This document shows positions 7,774 through 16,016 of a DNA stretch of 64,000 nt, piece by piece. Numbering within the stretch: position 1 is the stretch's first letter; every line of letters starts with the position of its first letter. Origin of the DNA: UBA2253 sp964646985. Lineage in GTDB: Bacteria; Bacillota_I; Bacilli_A; ML615J-28; CAG-698. The notes beneath the pieces are model-generated. The model saw only the letters and a program-made list of their open reading frames with translations, made no database searches and was not told where the DNA came from. Both the position numbers and the translations under genes were made by a program. The DNA lies in NCBI GenBank assembly GCA_964646985.1, contig CAZYFI010000001.1, forward strand, positions 1 to 64,000. The letters run 5' to 3'.

Positions 7774-8784
7774 TCAATGATCCATCTTATTAATTTGTTC
7801 TAACACATTGTTAATGACAAAACTACGCGTGTTGAAATCAGGGTACTTTTGATTGGCCAATTCCATTGCCCAAATGATTGCACCAGTGGCTGGGGGAACC
7901 GCTAAAGGAATAACTTCAATTTGTTTTTTGGTTAATTCGATTACTTTATTTTGAAAGGCTTCTTTCATAATTATAGATGCGCCTTTTACCCAAACACTAC
8001 CAGCTAAAACAACTTCAACTTTTTCTACAAAATCTAAATGAACAATGCACCCAGCAGCTGACCTAGCAAGGTTTTCACCAACTTGACGCAAAATATCCAT
8101 GCTTACGCTATCGCCTTTTGCCGCTTCAGAAAACACTGCCAAAGTCAAAGCGTTGTAATCAAGCGTTCTACTCACGGATTGGGCACTGATTGCTTCCATT
8201 AAATAATATTTGTTAGTGACTTTTAATAAATCCATAACAATGGAAGATAGTGATGTTGGCTTTCCAAAGCGATATTGCTCGTCATAACAACTTCTTACTG
8301 CCATTCTTGCAATATAGTATCCTCCAGCTTCATCACCAACAATCGCTCCAATTCCGCCTACTTGTAAATAAGCACCAAATGAGTCAATTCCTCCACAAGA
8401 TGTCCCTGCTCCATTGATAGAACAAACACCATACCCTTTGGAAGTCGCAGCTTTAATGGGTAAAAAGGAATCATTGACCACTTTAAATTGAGAAAAGCCC
8501 AAATCACTAATCACTTTTTCCATATTGGCTTTTTGCACAGGCGTATCCACTCCAGCAAGACCAAATACAGATGCAGCAATTTCTTGTGAGGTTAAAGCGT
8601 TTCGAAAAAAGAAGGCATCAAGCTGTTGTTTTAGTGCTTGATAAGCTCCTTGATAACCATCCTTAAATTGCTCGTGGCTCACTGTTTTGCCTCGGTGGAA
8701 ATCTAAAAAATTCCCATCCGTGTCAAACAAAAAATAATCCGTTTTGGAATTGCCACCATCCACTCCTAAAATGAGTTTTTTCAT
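7774..8784 (-). CDS. BadF/BadG/BcrA/BcrD-type sugar kinase (N-acetylglucosamine kinase-like)
   Basis: The 336-residue protein has the ASKHA kinase fold. The phosphate-1 loop is GVDGGNSKTDY at residues 7-17, the GLAGVD motif is near residue 95, GAGTSCGG supplies the phosphate-2 region and GSVW the adenosine region. Bacterial members phosphorylate N-acetylglucosamine, glucosamine or N-acetylmuramic acid. The start overlaps by four bases (ATGA) the stop of a GH4 glycosidase, so it probably phosphorylates a sugar released by that enzyme. The exact sugar cannot be read from the sequence. Confidence 0.82.
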   Translation of the reverse strand: MKKLILGVDGGNSKTDYFLFDTDGNFLDFHRGKTVSHEQFKDGYQGAYQALKQQLDAFFFRNALTSQEIAASVFGLAGVDTPVQKANMEKVISDLGFSQFKVVNDSFLPIKAATSKGYGVCSINGAGTSCGGIDSFGAYLQVGGIGAIVGDEAGGYYIARMAVRSCYDEQYRFGKPTSLSSIVMDLLKVTNKYYLMEAISAQSVSRTLDYNALTLAVFSEAAKGDSVSMDILRQVGENLARSAAGCIVHLDFVEKVEVVLAGSVWVKGASIIMKEAFQNKVIELTKKQIEVIPLAVPPATGAIIWAMELANQKYPDFNTRSFVINNVLEQINKMDH

Positions 8785-10073
8785 TGTTCGTTTCCTTTAT
8801 GAAATTGTGGCAAAAATTCTTTGTGTGCTTGTTTTAGTTCTAAAAAGCATGGATAGGCTTTTTTATAATCAAATACCAAAGGATTGATTAATAATGCGCG
8901 CATGGCTTCCTCTTCATCGCCCATAATCGCTGCTTTCACGGCATGTTTTTCATAAGCCTTCATCATGAGCATATAAGATTTAATGTGTTCGTTTTCAAAA
9001 CTTGCAGGGATGGGATGAGCACCAAAGCGATTGATTTTAGCGCTGATTTCCACAGCATCATTGATACCCATAAAAGGAATGGCACCGTTATTCTTTGTGT
9101 TGACCACTTGAATATCGCCTTTATCGTTATAAATGGAGTCAACCAAATTGACAGCTACTTCAGAATACCTAGCTCCACCACGTTTTGATAATAATTCTGG
9201 TTTCACATGTAAGTCTTCATTTTGATACATTTCTAACAATTTTTCCTCAATCTCAAAAACGACTTCACCACGAGATTGCGTTGCTTGTTTTGCTTTTTCT
9301 AATTTTGTATCTTTGTAATAATAATACTCTAAATAAGAAGAAGGAATTGCACCAATTGTTTTGATTAACTCTAAAGAAAATCCACTTGCGGGAATGTTTT
9401 TCATTGCTTCACTATTCAATCCTTGATCAAGTGCTTGTTGCAAATAGTCCACATTTTGTTCTTTGATAGCCGTAATCCATGTTAAATGGTTTAAACCAAC
9501 GTATTCAACCCAAGCATTGGGAAGATTCAAACGTTTTTTTACACTATCAATCATATTGATGGGAACATTGCATAGTCCAAGCATTTTAATTTTGGAATGA
9601 TTGAGTACTGCCTCACATATCATACCTGAAGGATTCGAAAAATTAATTAGCCAAGCATCAGGACACAATTGCTCCATTTTGTGAGCAATATCAAGAATAA
9701 CGGGGATGGTTCGCAACCCTTTAAAAAAACCACCGATTCCATTTGTCTCTTGCCCAATTAAATCATATTTAAGGGGTATTTTTTCGTCTAGGATGCGTGC
9801 TGGGAGTTTTCCCACTCTAATTTGTGCAAGCACAAAATCAGCATTTACAAGCGAATCTTCTAATGATTTGGTTAATACCACTTGGCAATCAAGATTGGCT
9901 GCTTCGATCATGCGTTGACACAAACCACCAACTATTGCTAGTTTGCGATCATCAATATCCATTAAATACAATTCTTTCAATGGAAGTTCATGTTTTTTTT
10001 GAATAAAGCCTTCAATCAATTCTGGTGAATACGTGCTTCCGGCACCAATAATAGCAATTTTAAGTTTTTTCAT
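8781..10073 (-). CDS. GH4-family 6-phospho-beta-glucosidase-type enzyme
   Basis: GH4 enzymes cleave phosphorylated disaccharides by an unusual NAD- and Mn-dependent redox elimination. The 430-residue protein starts with a Rossmann fold (IAIIGAGSTYSPEL). The metal-binding Cys lies in LGLCNVP and the metal-binding His in VGLNHLTW. The overall pattern (NPSGMICEAVL, NGAIPFMG) fits the 6-phospho-beta-glucosidase/LicH-ChbF branch. GH4 normally partners a PTS transporter that phosphorylates the sugar; none is nearby, and the neighbour is instead a sugar kinase. AAGGAG precedes the ATG by six bases. The specificity is family-based. Confidence 0.88.
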   Translation of the reverse strand: MKKLKIAIIGAGSTYSPELIEGFIQKKHELPLKELYLMDIDDRKLAIVGGLCQRMIEAANLDCQVVLTKSLEDSLVNADFVLAQIRVGKLPARILDEKIPLKYDLIGQETNGIGGFFKGLRTIPVILDIAHKMEQLCPDAWLINFSNPSGMICEAVLNHSKIKMLGLCNVPINMIDSVKKRLNLPNAWVEYVGLNHLTWITAIKEQNVDYLQQALDQGLNSEAMKNIPASGFSLELIKTIGAIPSSYLEYYYYKDTKLEKAKQATQSRGEVVFEIEEKLLEMYQNEDLHVKPELLSKRGGARYSEVAVNLVDSIYNDKGDIQVVNTKNNGAIPFMGINDAVEISAKINRFGAHPIPASFENEHIKSYMLMMKAYEKHAVKAAIMGDEEEAMRALLINPLVFDYKKAYPCFLELKQAHKEFLPQFHKGNEQ

Positions 10074-10084
10074 TTGTTCTCCTT

Positions 10085-11131
10085 TTAATTTCGATAACCC
10101 ATATCTTTTAAGACTTGATATAACAATTCGGGATCATCTGTCATAATGACATCAACACCCAAATCAATGAGCTTTCTCATGGTTTCTTCATCATTAATGG
10201 TCCAATATTGAACAGAAATATTGCGGCGATGGGCACGATCAATATATGTTTTTTTATCTAATTTGATGGTGATATCAAATGCTTCTCGACTGGTGGGAAT
10301 TTGCAAGCAAACAAAGGTAGAATCATCAAATAAATTTACTCCAAAACTTTGTGTTAATATAAACTTCGTAACTTCTCCAACACTACCACCACGCAATAAA
10401 TGGGGATAAGTTGTTTTTAAATACAATTCTACATCATCATGAAACGTTCCTACCGCCACTCGATTTACCAAATTGGCATTGGGATAGCGCGTATTATTGG
10501 TCATATACTGATTCAACAAATCACATGCTTTTTTCCCTTGTTCTCCACTATTTTTAATTTCAACAGTAAATAACAAATCAAGTTCATAATAACGGTCAAA
10601 TATTTCATCTATTGTCACGATATGCAAATTGTTTTCTTGAATTACGCTTGCTCGATTTGCTTGATCCACGCTGACCAAGTTTTCATACAAACGATTTCCT
10701 TGTTTGTCAACAAAGAAATATCCATAATTGAATTGTCTTAATTCAGAAAGTGTATGATCAATGACATAATATTCATCAGTTGAGTTGGTGATTAATTCTA
10801 CATCACTGACTTCATTGATGGATAAATTATGAATCGATACCAAGCGGTCGTCCTTTGTTAAGGCCAAATCCAACTCTAACATTTCGATATCAAATTCATT
10901 GATTGCATAGTCGAAAGAAAGAAATGTATTTTCTGGGTTCAATGTCTTGCCACCACGATGCGCAGCAATCATTGGTCCTTCTTCTTTTTTTACAATAAAC
11001 GGATTTACTTCAATCGCTTTTGCTGGTGGGATAATTGCGAGCACAAACCAAATCCATACAATGGATAATAAAATAATAAGCGGAATACGAATGATTTTCT
11101 TGTTCCAAATTTTAAGTAATGTATTTTTCAT
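10085..11131 (-). CDS. Membrane-anchored glycerophosphodiester phosphodiesterase
   Basis: The enzyme should hydrolyse glycerophosphodiesters to glycerol-3-phosphate and an alcohol, on the outer face of the membrane. There is one N-terminal helix (about residues 14-35) and then a GDPD barrel with AAHRGG and NPENTFLSF, the metal-binding ELDLALTKD segment, the HN of SIHNLS, VEIKN and the C-terminal WTINDEETM segment. I chose the ATG at 11131: GGAG is seven bases upstream, while a TTG two codons earlier is too close. It heads the unit with GH4, kinase and maf. Possible substrates are lipid headgroups or teichoic-acid-like polymers. Confidence 0.88.
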   Translation of the reverse strand: MKNTLLKIWNKKIIRIPLIILLSIVWIWFVLAIIPPAKAIEVNPFIVKKEEGPMIAAHRGGKTLNPENTFLSFDYAINEFDIEMLELDLALTKDDRLVSIHNLSINEVSDVELITNSTDEYYVIDHTLSELRQFNYGYFFVDKQGNRLYENLVSVDQANRASVIQENNLHIVTIDEIFDRYYELDLLFTVEIKNSGEQGKKACDLLNQYMTNNTRYPNANLVNRVAVGTFHDDVELYLKTTYPHLLRGGSVGEVTKFILTQSFGVNLFDDSTFVCLQIPTSREAFDITIKLDKKTYIDRAHRRNISVQYWTINDEETMRKLIDLGVDVIMTDDPELLYQVLKDMGYRN

Positions 11132-11190
11132 AATCAAGCTCCTAAGATTATCATATCATAAATAAAAAAATATTTAAAGAACAACCACAA

Positions 11191-11225
11191 ATAAAAAGAA
11201 CCTTGTTTTAAAATAACAAGGTTCT
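11191..11225 (-). terminator. Terminator of the tilS-hpt-ftsH-rqcP operon
   Basis: AGAACCTTGTT pairs with AACAAGGTTCT (11-bp perfect stem) and is followed on the minus strand by TTTTTAT. Confidence 0.88.
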
Positions 11226-11229
11226 ATGT

Positions 11230-11484
11230 TCATTCATCGTGAATTTCGATGATTTCATACATCATTTTCGCATCTTCTTTTTTTACTGATGGTTGTAGTG
11301 AAGTCACTTGAAACACAATGTGCTTGTGAAAATAGTGAAGTGATACAATATCACCAACTTTTAAAACAGTACTTGGCTTCGCAACTTTATCGTTGACAGC
11401 GATTTTATCGGCTTCACCAACTTCTTTCGCAACCGTTCTTCGTTTGATGATGCGGGAAACTTTTAAATACTTATCAAGTCGCAT
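11230..11484 (-). CDS. rqcP: S4-domain RNA-binding protein RqcP (YabO/Hsp15 type)
   Basis: RqcP binds stalled 50S subunits and helps RqcH add alanine tails in ribosome-associated quality control. The 84-residue protein is a single S4 domain, beginning MRLDKYLKVSRIIKRRTVAKE and including VNDKVAKPSTVLKVGD, both typical of the family. In Bacillus the gene lies upstream of tilS; here it sits one base after the ftsH stop, so it has moved within the same neighbourhood. No rqcH is in the window. Confidence 0.88.
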   Translation of the reverse strand: MRLDKYLKVSRIIKRRTVAKEVGEADKIAVNDKVAKPSTVLKVGDIVSLHYFHKHIVFQVTSLQPSVKKEDAKMMYEIIEIHDE

Positions 11485-11485
11485 A

Positions 11486-13504
11486 TTATTGTTTTGGCTC
11501 TTGATTTTCTACAGTGTTCTCGTTCTCACTGATTGCTTTTTTTGCTTCTTCCATAGCTTTTAATTGCTTGCGATAAATTTCTTGCAATTCTTCTTCTTTT
11601 TCTTTCGCAATCTTTTCCGCTTCTACTTTGGCTTTTTTCTTTTCCCACCATTGTAATTGTTTTGTTTCCACCAACTCATAAATGTCTTCACGAGTTAGTG
11701 TTTCGATTTCCATTAAATGGTCAGCAATGATAATCAAGATTTCTTTATTATCTGTTAATACTTGCACAGCACGTTTATAACATACATCAATAATTTCTCT
11801 TACCGCTTCATCAATTTCCATAGCCACTTGATCAGAGAAGTTTTTATCTTTCATATAATCACGACCAAGGAAAACTTCACGTGAAGTGTGTTCGTATTGA
11901 ATCGGACCAAGTTTACTCATTCCGTATTCGGTTACCATTGCTCTAGCAATGGCCGTTGCTCTTTGGAAATCGTTATGCGCTCCAGTGGTAATTTCATTTG
12001 TCATCATTTCTTCTGATACACGACCTGATAACAACCCAACAATCGTATCTAACAAACTATTTTTTGTTTGTAAGAAGTGTTCTTCTTCAGGAGTCATAAG
12101 CGTATAGCCACCCGCCTCACCACGAGGAACGATAGTAACTTTTTGGACAACTTCAGCGTTGTCAAGTTTGACCCCAATAATTGCATGACCTGCTTCATGG
12201 AAAGATACAATGCGTTTTTCTTGTTCACTGTATTTTCTACTGCGTTTTGCCGGTCCCATCAATACGCGATCGATGGCTTCATCGATATCATAAAGTTTTA
12301 CTTCTTTTCGATTTTCTCTTGCGGCAAGCAAAGAGGCTTCGTTTAATAGATTTTCAAGATCAGCTCCAGAAAAACCTGGCGTTCTTTTCGCAACGTCTTC
12401 AAAATTTACTTTTGGAGATATTTTTTTATTTCGAGCGTGCACTTTTAAAATATCAACACGTCCACGAACATCAGGATTAGAAATGTGAATTTGGCGATCA
12501 AAACGTCCTGGTCTTAATAAGGCAGGATCCAAAATATCAGCACGGTTTGTTGCTGCCATAATGATAACACCAGAATTCTCAGAAAAACCATCCATTTCAA
12601 CCAATAGTTGATTCAATGTTTGTTCGCGTTCATCGTGACCGCCACCTAAGCCGGCACCACGTTGACGTCCAACGGCGTCAATTTCATCAATGAACACAAT
12701 GCAAGGAGCAGTTTGTTTGGCAATCTTAAACATATCACGAACACGACTTGCGCCAACACCAACAAACATTTCTACAAAATCACTACCTGAAATGGAATAA
12801 AATGGAACTTTTGCTTCACCAGCAACTGCTTTTGCAAGCAATGTCTTACCAGTTCCTGGAGGGCCTACCAAAAGAATTCCTTTGGGAACTCTCGCACCAA
12901 TTTCAAAATATTTTTTTGGGAACTTTAAAAAATCAATGATTTCTTCTAATTCTTGTTTTTCTTCATCAACGCCAGCAACATCGTTAAATGTCACTTTCGA
13001 ATGACGACTTAATTTAGCTCGCGTTTTTCCAAACTCAAATGCTTTATTATTGCTATTGCCTGAATTTCTAATAAAGAAAATAATCAATCCGGCAAACAAC
13101 AAAATAGGTAAAATGATGGCAATAATACTCCACCAATCAGCTGGATTCAATCCAACATATTCCATTTCAATGTTGTTGGTCGCAATATAAGGTTTTACTT
13201 TGACTTCAATGTCGGTTTCACTCAAACGAATAACATAGGATGCTTTTGCAGCACTATCATCTACGTATATACCTGACACAGAATACAATCCGGGATTTTC
13301 TCCACCTAAAGGAGTGATGCGCATTGTTTCGATGCGATCGTCATCTAAATATGAGAAAAAGTCATTGTAAAGTAATTCATCAGGTTTTCCTGTGGCATTC
13401 TTCATAAAGAAGAAAATACCAACAATAACTAAGATAATAAAGGCAATGACTCCTATATCAGCTCGTTTTATTTTTTTAGGTTTTAATTGTGGTCCTTGTG
13501 CCAT
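11486..13504 (-). CDS. ftsH: ATP-dependent zinc metalloprotease FtsH
   Basis: FtsH is a membrane AAA+ protease that removes damaged or regulatory membrane and cytoplasmic proteins. The 672-residue protein has two membrane helices (about residues 16-34 and 125-145) around a short extracytoplasmic domain. Then come the AAA module with Walker A GPPGTGKT (214-221), Walker B IVFIDEIDAVG and the second region of homology, and the M41 protease domain with HEAGH near residue 435. A charged coiled-coil tail rich in Lys/Glu follows. The tilS-hpt-ftsH order is the conserved Firmicutes arrangement. Confidence 0.97.
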   Translation of the reverse strand: MAQGPQLKPKKIKRADIGVIAFIILVIVGIFFFMKNATGKPDELLYNDFFSYLDDDRIETMRITPLGGENPGLYSVSGIYVDDSAAKASYVIRLSETDIEVKVKPYIATNNIEMEYVGLNPADWWSIIAIILPILLFAGLIIFFIRNSGNSNNKAFEFGKTRAKLSRHSKVTFNDVAGVDEEKQELEEIIDFLKFPKKYFEIGARVPKGILLVGPPGTGKTLLAKAVAGEAKVPFYSISGSDFVEMFVGVGASRVRDMFKIAKQTAPCIVFIDEIDAVGRQRGAGLGGGHDEREQTLNQLLVEMDGFSENSGVIIMAATNRADILDPALLRPGRFDRQIHISNPDVRGRVDILKVHARNKKISPKVNFEDVAKRTPGFSGADLENLLNEASLLAARENRKEVKLYDIDEAIDRVLMGPAKRSRKYSEQEKRIVSFHEAGHAIIGVKLDNAEVVQKVTIVPRGEAGGYTLMTPEEEHFLQTKNSLLDTIVGLLSGRVSEEMMTNEITTGAHNDFQRATAIARAMVTEYGMSKLGPIQYEHTSREVFLGRDYMKDKNFSDQVAMEIDEAVREIIDVCYKRAVQVLTDNKEILIIIADHLMEIETLTREDIYELVETKQLQWWEKKKAKVEAEKIAKEKEEELQEIYRKQLKAMEEAKKAISENENTVENQEPKQ

Positions 13505-13514
13505 CTACTTCCTC

Positions 13515-14054
13515 CTAGTGTTTATAAATGGATTCTTTCAAAACCCCGACATAATCAAGGTTACGATAAAGTTCATTGTAATCTAAACCAAATCCAATGA
13601 CAAATTTATTGGGAATCGATTTTCCTATATATTTGGGATTGACACCCAAAACGGTGCGTCCATCGGGTTTATCTAATAGTGTAACAATTTCAATGCTGTT
13701 AGCACCACGATCTTTTAATAAATTGGTTACTTCTTTTAAAGTCAATCCTGTGTCGACGATGTCTTCAACCAGCAATAAATCTCTACCACTTACATGGGTT
13801 GTGATGTCTTTTAAAATCATAACCGCACCACTAGACATCGTTCCAACATAACTTGAAGCATGTATAAAGTCAATCTCTACATTCCCAGGAATATGTTTGA
13901 TTAACTCTGCCATAAAGGGAATGCTTCCCTTTAATAATCCCACAAGTACGGGAACGCTTGTTTTGTAGTCTTGACGGATTTGTTTGCCTAGTCTCTTACA
14001 TGTGGCAACAATTTCTTCATGAGTTAATAATACTTCTTGTACAAATTCATCCAT
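13515..14054 (-). CDS. hpt: Hypoxanthine phosphoribosyltransferase
   Basis: The enzyme salvages hypoxanthine and guanine into IMP and GMP using PRPP. The 179-residue protein has the PRPP-binding motif LLVEDIVDTGLTL, the LLKGS loop near residue 40 and the DFIHASSY segment. Its start overlaps the tilS stop by eight bases and ftsH follows 10 bases downstream, the usual cluster. Confidence 0.95.
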   Translation of the reverse strand: MDEFVQEVLLTHEEIVATCKRLGKQIRQDYKTSVPVLVGLLKGSIPFMAELIKHIPGNVEIDFIHASSYVGTMSSGAVMILKDITTHVSGRDLLLVEDIVDTGLTLKEVTNLLKDRGANSIEIVTLLDKPDGRTVLGVNPKYIGKSIPNKFVIGFGLDYNELYRNLDYVGVLKESIYKH

Positions 14055-15372
14055 GATTTTTTTCCACCTTTATTATTATATCACAATTCTGCATTTCTTT
14101 TAATTTCACGCTTTTTCTTAAGCCTAAAACAGCTAAAATTTCTTGATCTTTCTCAAGAACCAATGTTTGCTTGCGATTGCTTAATTTGACCTTCCTATCA
14201 ATGAGTAAATCACTTACTTTTTTGGTTCCACCTTCCAGGACAATTTTATCCCCCGTTTTCTTAGGTCTCATGATAAGCGGCAACATGTGACTATTATACC
14301 ATATATCGTGTTCATTGATAAGCGTTTTTTCATCAATTTTCTCAACAGTTACTGTCCAAATGTCATTTAAATGATATGTTTTTATTTCCTTAATTTCTAG
14401 CATACTATCCCATTGTTTGGGAATCGGAGAAATGGTAATTTCTTCATATTCTAGCATAACCAATACTTCATTTTTCAGTGCTATTTCCCAATTGGCTTTG
14501 TTCGAAACAAGTCCTTTTACAATCTCATCAATTTGCGCTTTGCTTAACTCATATGGTTTTAACAATGCAAACAACAATTCTCTTTGCATAAAAGCAGATA
14601 ATTCTAAAAAACGAGCCAGCAAGAATGTTTGTTTGTTCTTTTTTATAATGATGTGTTGTTTTACAAATGCTTCTATTTGTTTGCTTATTTCTTGATACGC
14701 TTCTTTTAATGTTTCAGAAAATTCGCAAAACTTTTGTTGCGTAAGTGGTTGTTCTTTTTCTAGTGCCGGAATCAAATAATGGCGAATTCGATTTCTCGTA
14801 TAATCGTCTTCTTCGTTGGAATAATCTTCATAAAAAAACACTTTGTTTTGGTTGGCATAATCAACAATCATTTGTTTGGTTGCCTGTAGTAGTGGTCTAA
14901 TTAACATGGTATTGTGAAATAAAAAACAAGCTTCCATCCCTGAATAACCATGCAAAGAGCTTCCTCGTAGAATCCGCATCATAATGGTTTCTACCAAATC
15001 AAGCGCATGATGTGCAAGCACCAAGTAATCGGCTTTTACCGCATCACAAACTTGTAATAAAAATTCATAACGCTTTGTGCGAGCATTGGCTTGAAAGTTG
15101 CCATTAGAATCACTTTTTAAATGACCCACAAAACATTTCATTTGTTTTTTTGTACAATAAGATTCAATAAACTGTTGTTCTATAGCGGATTGTTCGCGCT
15201 TATGATGATTAAAGTGAGCGACAACAAGTTGCAGGGAAAACTCTTGTTTGATGTTTTCTAGTGCTGTCAAAAGCACCATGGAATCCATTCCTGTTGATAC
15301 CGCAACGACCAGGGTTTTATTTACAATATTTAAATTGTTGTCTAAAATAAATTGTTTAATCCATTTTTCCAT
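14047..15372 (-). CDS. tilS: tRNA(Ile)-lysidine synthase
   Basis: TilS converts C34 of the CAU-anticodon tRNA-Ile to lysidine so that it reads AUA. The 441-residue protein has an N-terminal PP-loop ATPase domain; the loop reads STGMDS at residues 26-31 in place of the commoner SGGxDS, a variation also known in Firmicutes. HFNHHKRE and the LAHHALDLVETIMMRILRGS segment complete the active site. A helical linker and a C-terminal domain (about residues 340-441) follow. A GAGG site precedes the ATG. Confidence 0.93.
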   Translation of the reverse strand: MEKWIKQFILDNNLNIVNKTLVVAVSTGMDSMVLLTALENIKQEFSLQLVVAHFNHHKREQSAIEQQFIESYCTKKQMKCFVGHLKSDSNGNFQANARTKRYEFLLQVCDAVKADYLVLAHHALDLVETIMMRILRGSSLHGYSGMEACFLFHNTMLIRPLLQATKQMIVDYANQNKVFFYEDYSNEEDDYTRNRIRHYLIPALEKEQPLTQQKFCEFSETLKEAYQEISKQIEAFVKQHIIIKKNKQTFLLARFLELSAFMQRELLFALLKPYELSKAQIDEIVKGLVSNKANWEIALKNEVLVMLEYEEITISPIPKQWDSMLEIKEIKTYHLNDIWTVTVEKIDEKTLINEHDIWYNSHMLPLIMRPKKTGDKIVLEGGTKKVSDLLIDRKVKLSNRKQTLVLEKDQEILAVLGLRKSVKLKEMQNCDIIIKVEKNHG

Positions 15373-15432
15373 TGTGTGCCTCGTTCATAAATTATACTCT
15401 TAATCTTATCTAATACAAGAAAAAATCGTGAT

Positions 15433-15942
15433 TTATTGTAAACCACGCTTTTTTGATTTTGTTTGCATAAGCATCCATTCTAGCGGTTGCAATAACATGG
15501 CTGCAACAAAAACAAGGATTGGTGCCGTCATCATCAAAACAATCAAGGAAGACATCAATTGAGGAAGTGACCAAACTAAGTGAAGAAGGGTAGCAGCCAC
15601 AGTATCCAAAACAATCATAAATGCAAATAATCGCGTTAAACGATTGCCATACGCTTGCGTTGGCTCACTTTTTTGCAACCATTTCCACAAAATTAAAAAA
15701 GCCAAATATCCAGAATAAATCAACTGGACAATCCAATTATCCATATAAAAGAAAAAAACAGCGAGTGGGAATAATAACTGTGTTCGATCTTGCACATAAA
15801 AATATTTCCAAACATAATAGAATTTTTTTAAAGCATACCCTTGGTTTTGATATTCTCTTAGCACTTCATTGGTAATGACGACTAAGACCCAAACACTCAA
15901 AAACAAGGAACCATATTCAATTGTGTTTTTAATCCATTCCAT
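15433..15942 (-). CDS. Polytopic membrane protein of unknown function
   Basis: The 169-residue protein has about four membrane helices (roughly residues 11-27, 57-87, 104-121 and 128-152) and a basic C-terminal tail (QTKSKKRG). It resembles, from memory, the N-terminal membrane part attached to some MurF-like Mur ligases of Erysipelotrichia-type bacteria, but no ligase domain is present. That likeness is tentative. It has its own promoter with both hexamers and a GAGG ribosome site, and tilS lies 60 bases downstream. It may be a stand-alone remnant or a separate small membrane family. Confidence 0.65.
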   Translation of the reverse strand: MEWIKNTIEYGSLFLSVWVLVVITNEVLREYQNQGYALKKFYYVWKYFYVQDRTQLLFPLAVFFFYMDNWIVQLIYSGYLAFLILWKWLQKSEPTQAYGNRLTRLFAFMIVLDTVAATLLHLVWSLPQLMSSLIVLMMTAPILVFVAAMLLQPLEWMLMQTKSKKRGLQ

Positions 15943-15961
15943 ATTGCGCCTCGCTTTTTTA

Positions 15962-15990
15962 ATTATAGCAAATTTTCCCTTCTAAAACAA
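15962..15990 (-). promoter_or_regulatory. Promoter of the small membrane protein (and possibly tilS operon)
   Basis: On the minus strand TTGTTT (15985-15990) and TATAAT (15962-15967) are spaced by 17 bases, about 20 bases upstream of the ATG at 15942. It starts right after the LtaS terminator. Confidence 0.8.
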
Positions 15991-16016
15991 TAAAAAAAAG
16001 CAACCTTGGTTGCTTT
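15991..16016 (-). terminator. Terminator of the LtaS-family operon
   Basis: AAAGCAACC pairs with GGTTGCTTT around a two-base gap, followed by eight T residues on the minus strand. The stem begins within the LtaS stop codon. Confidence 0.85.

Noticed and set aside
15423..15434. AAATC/GATTT hairpin as terminator between the small membrane gene and tilS
   Set aside because: Five A/T-rich pairs only; too weak to support.
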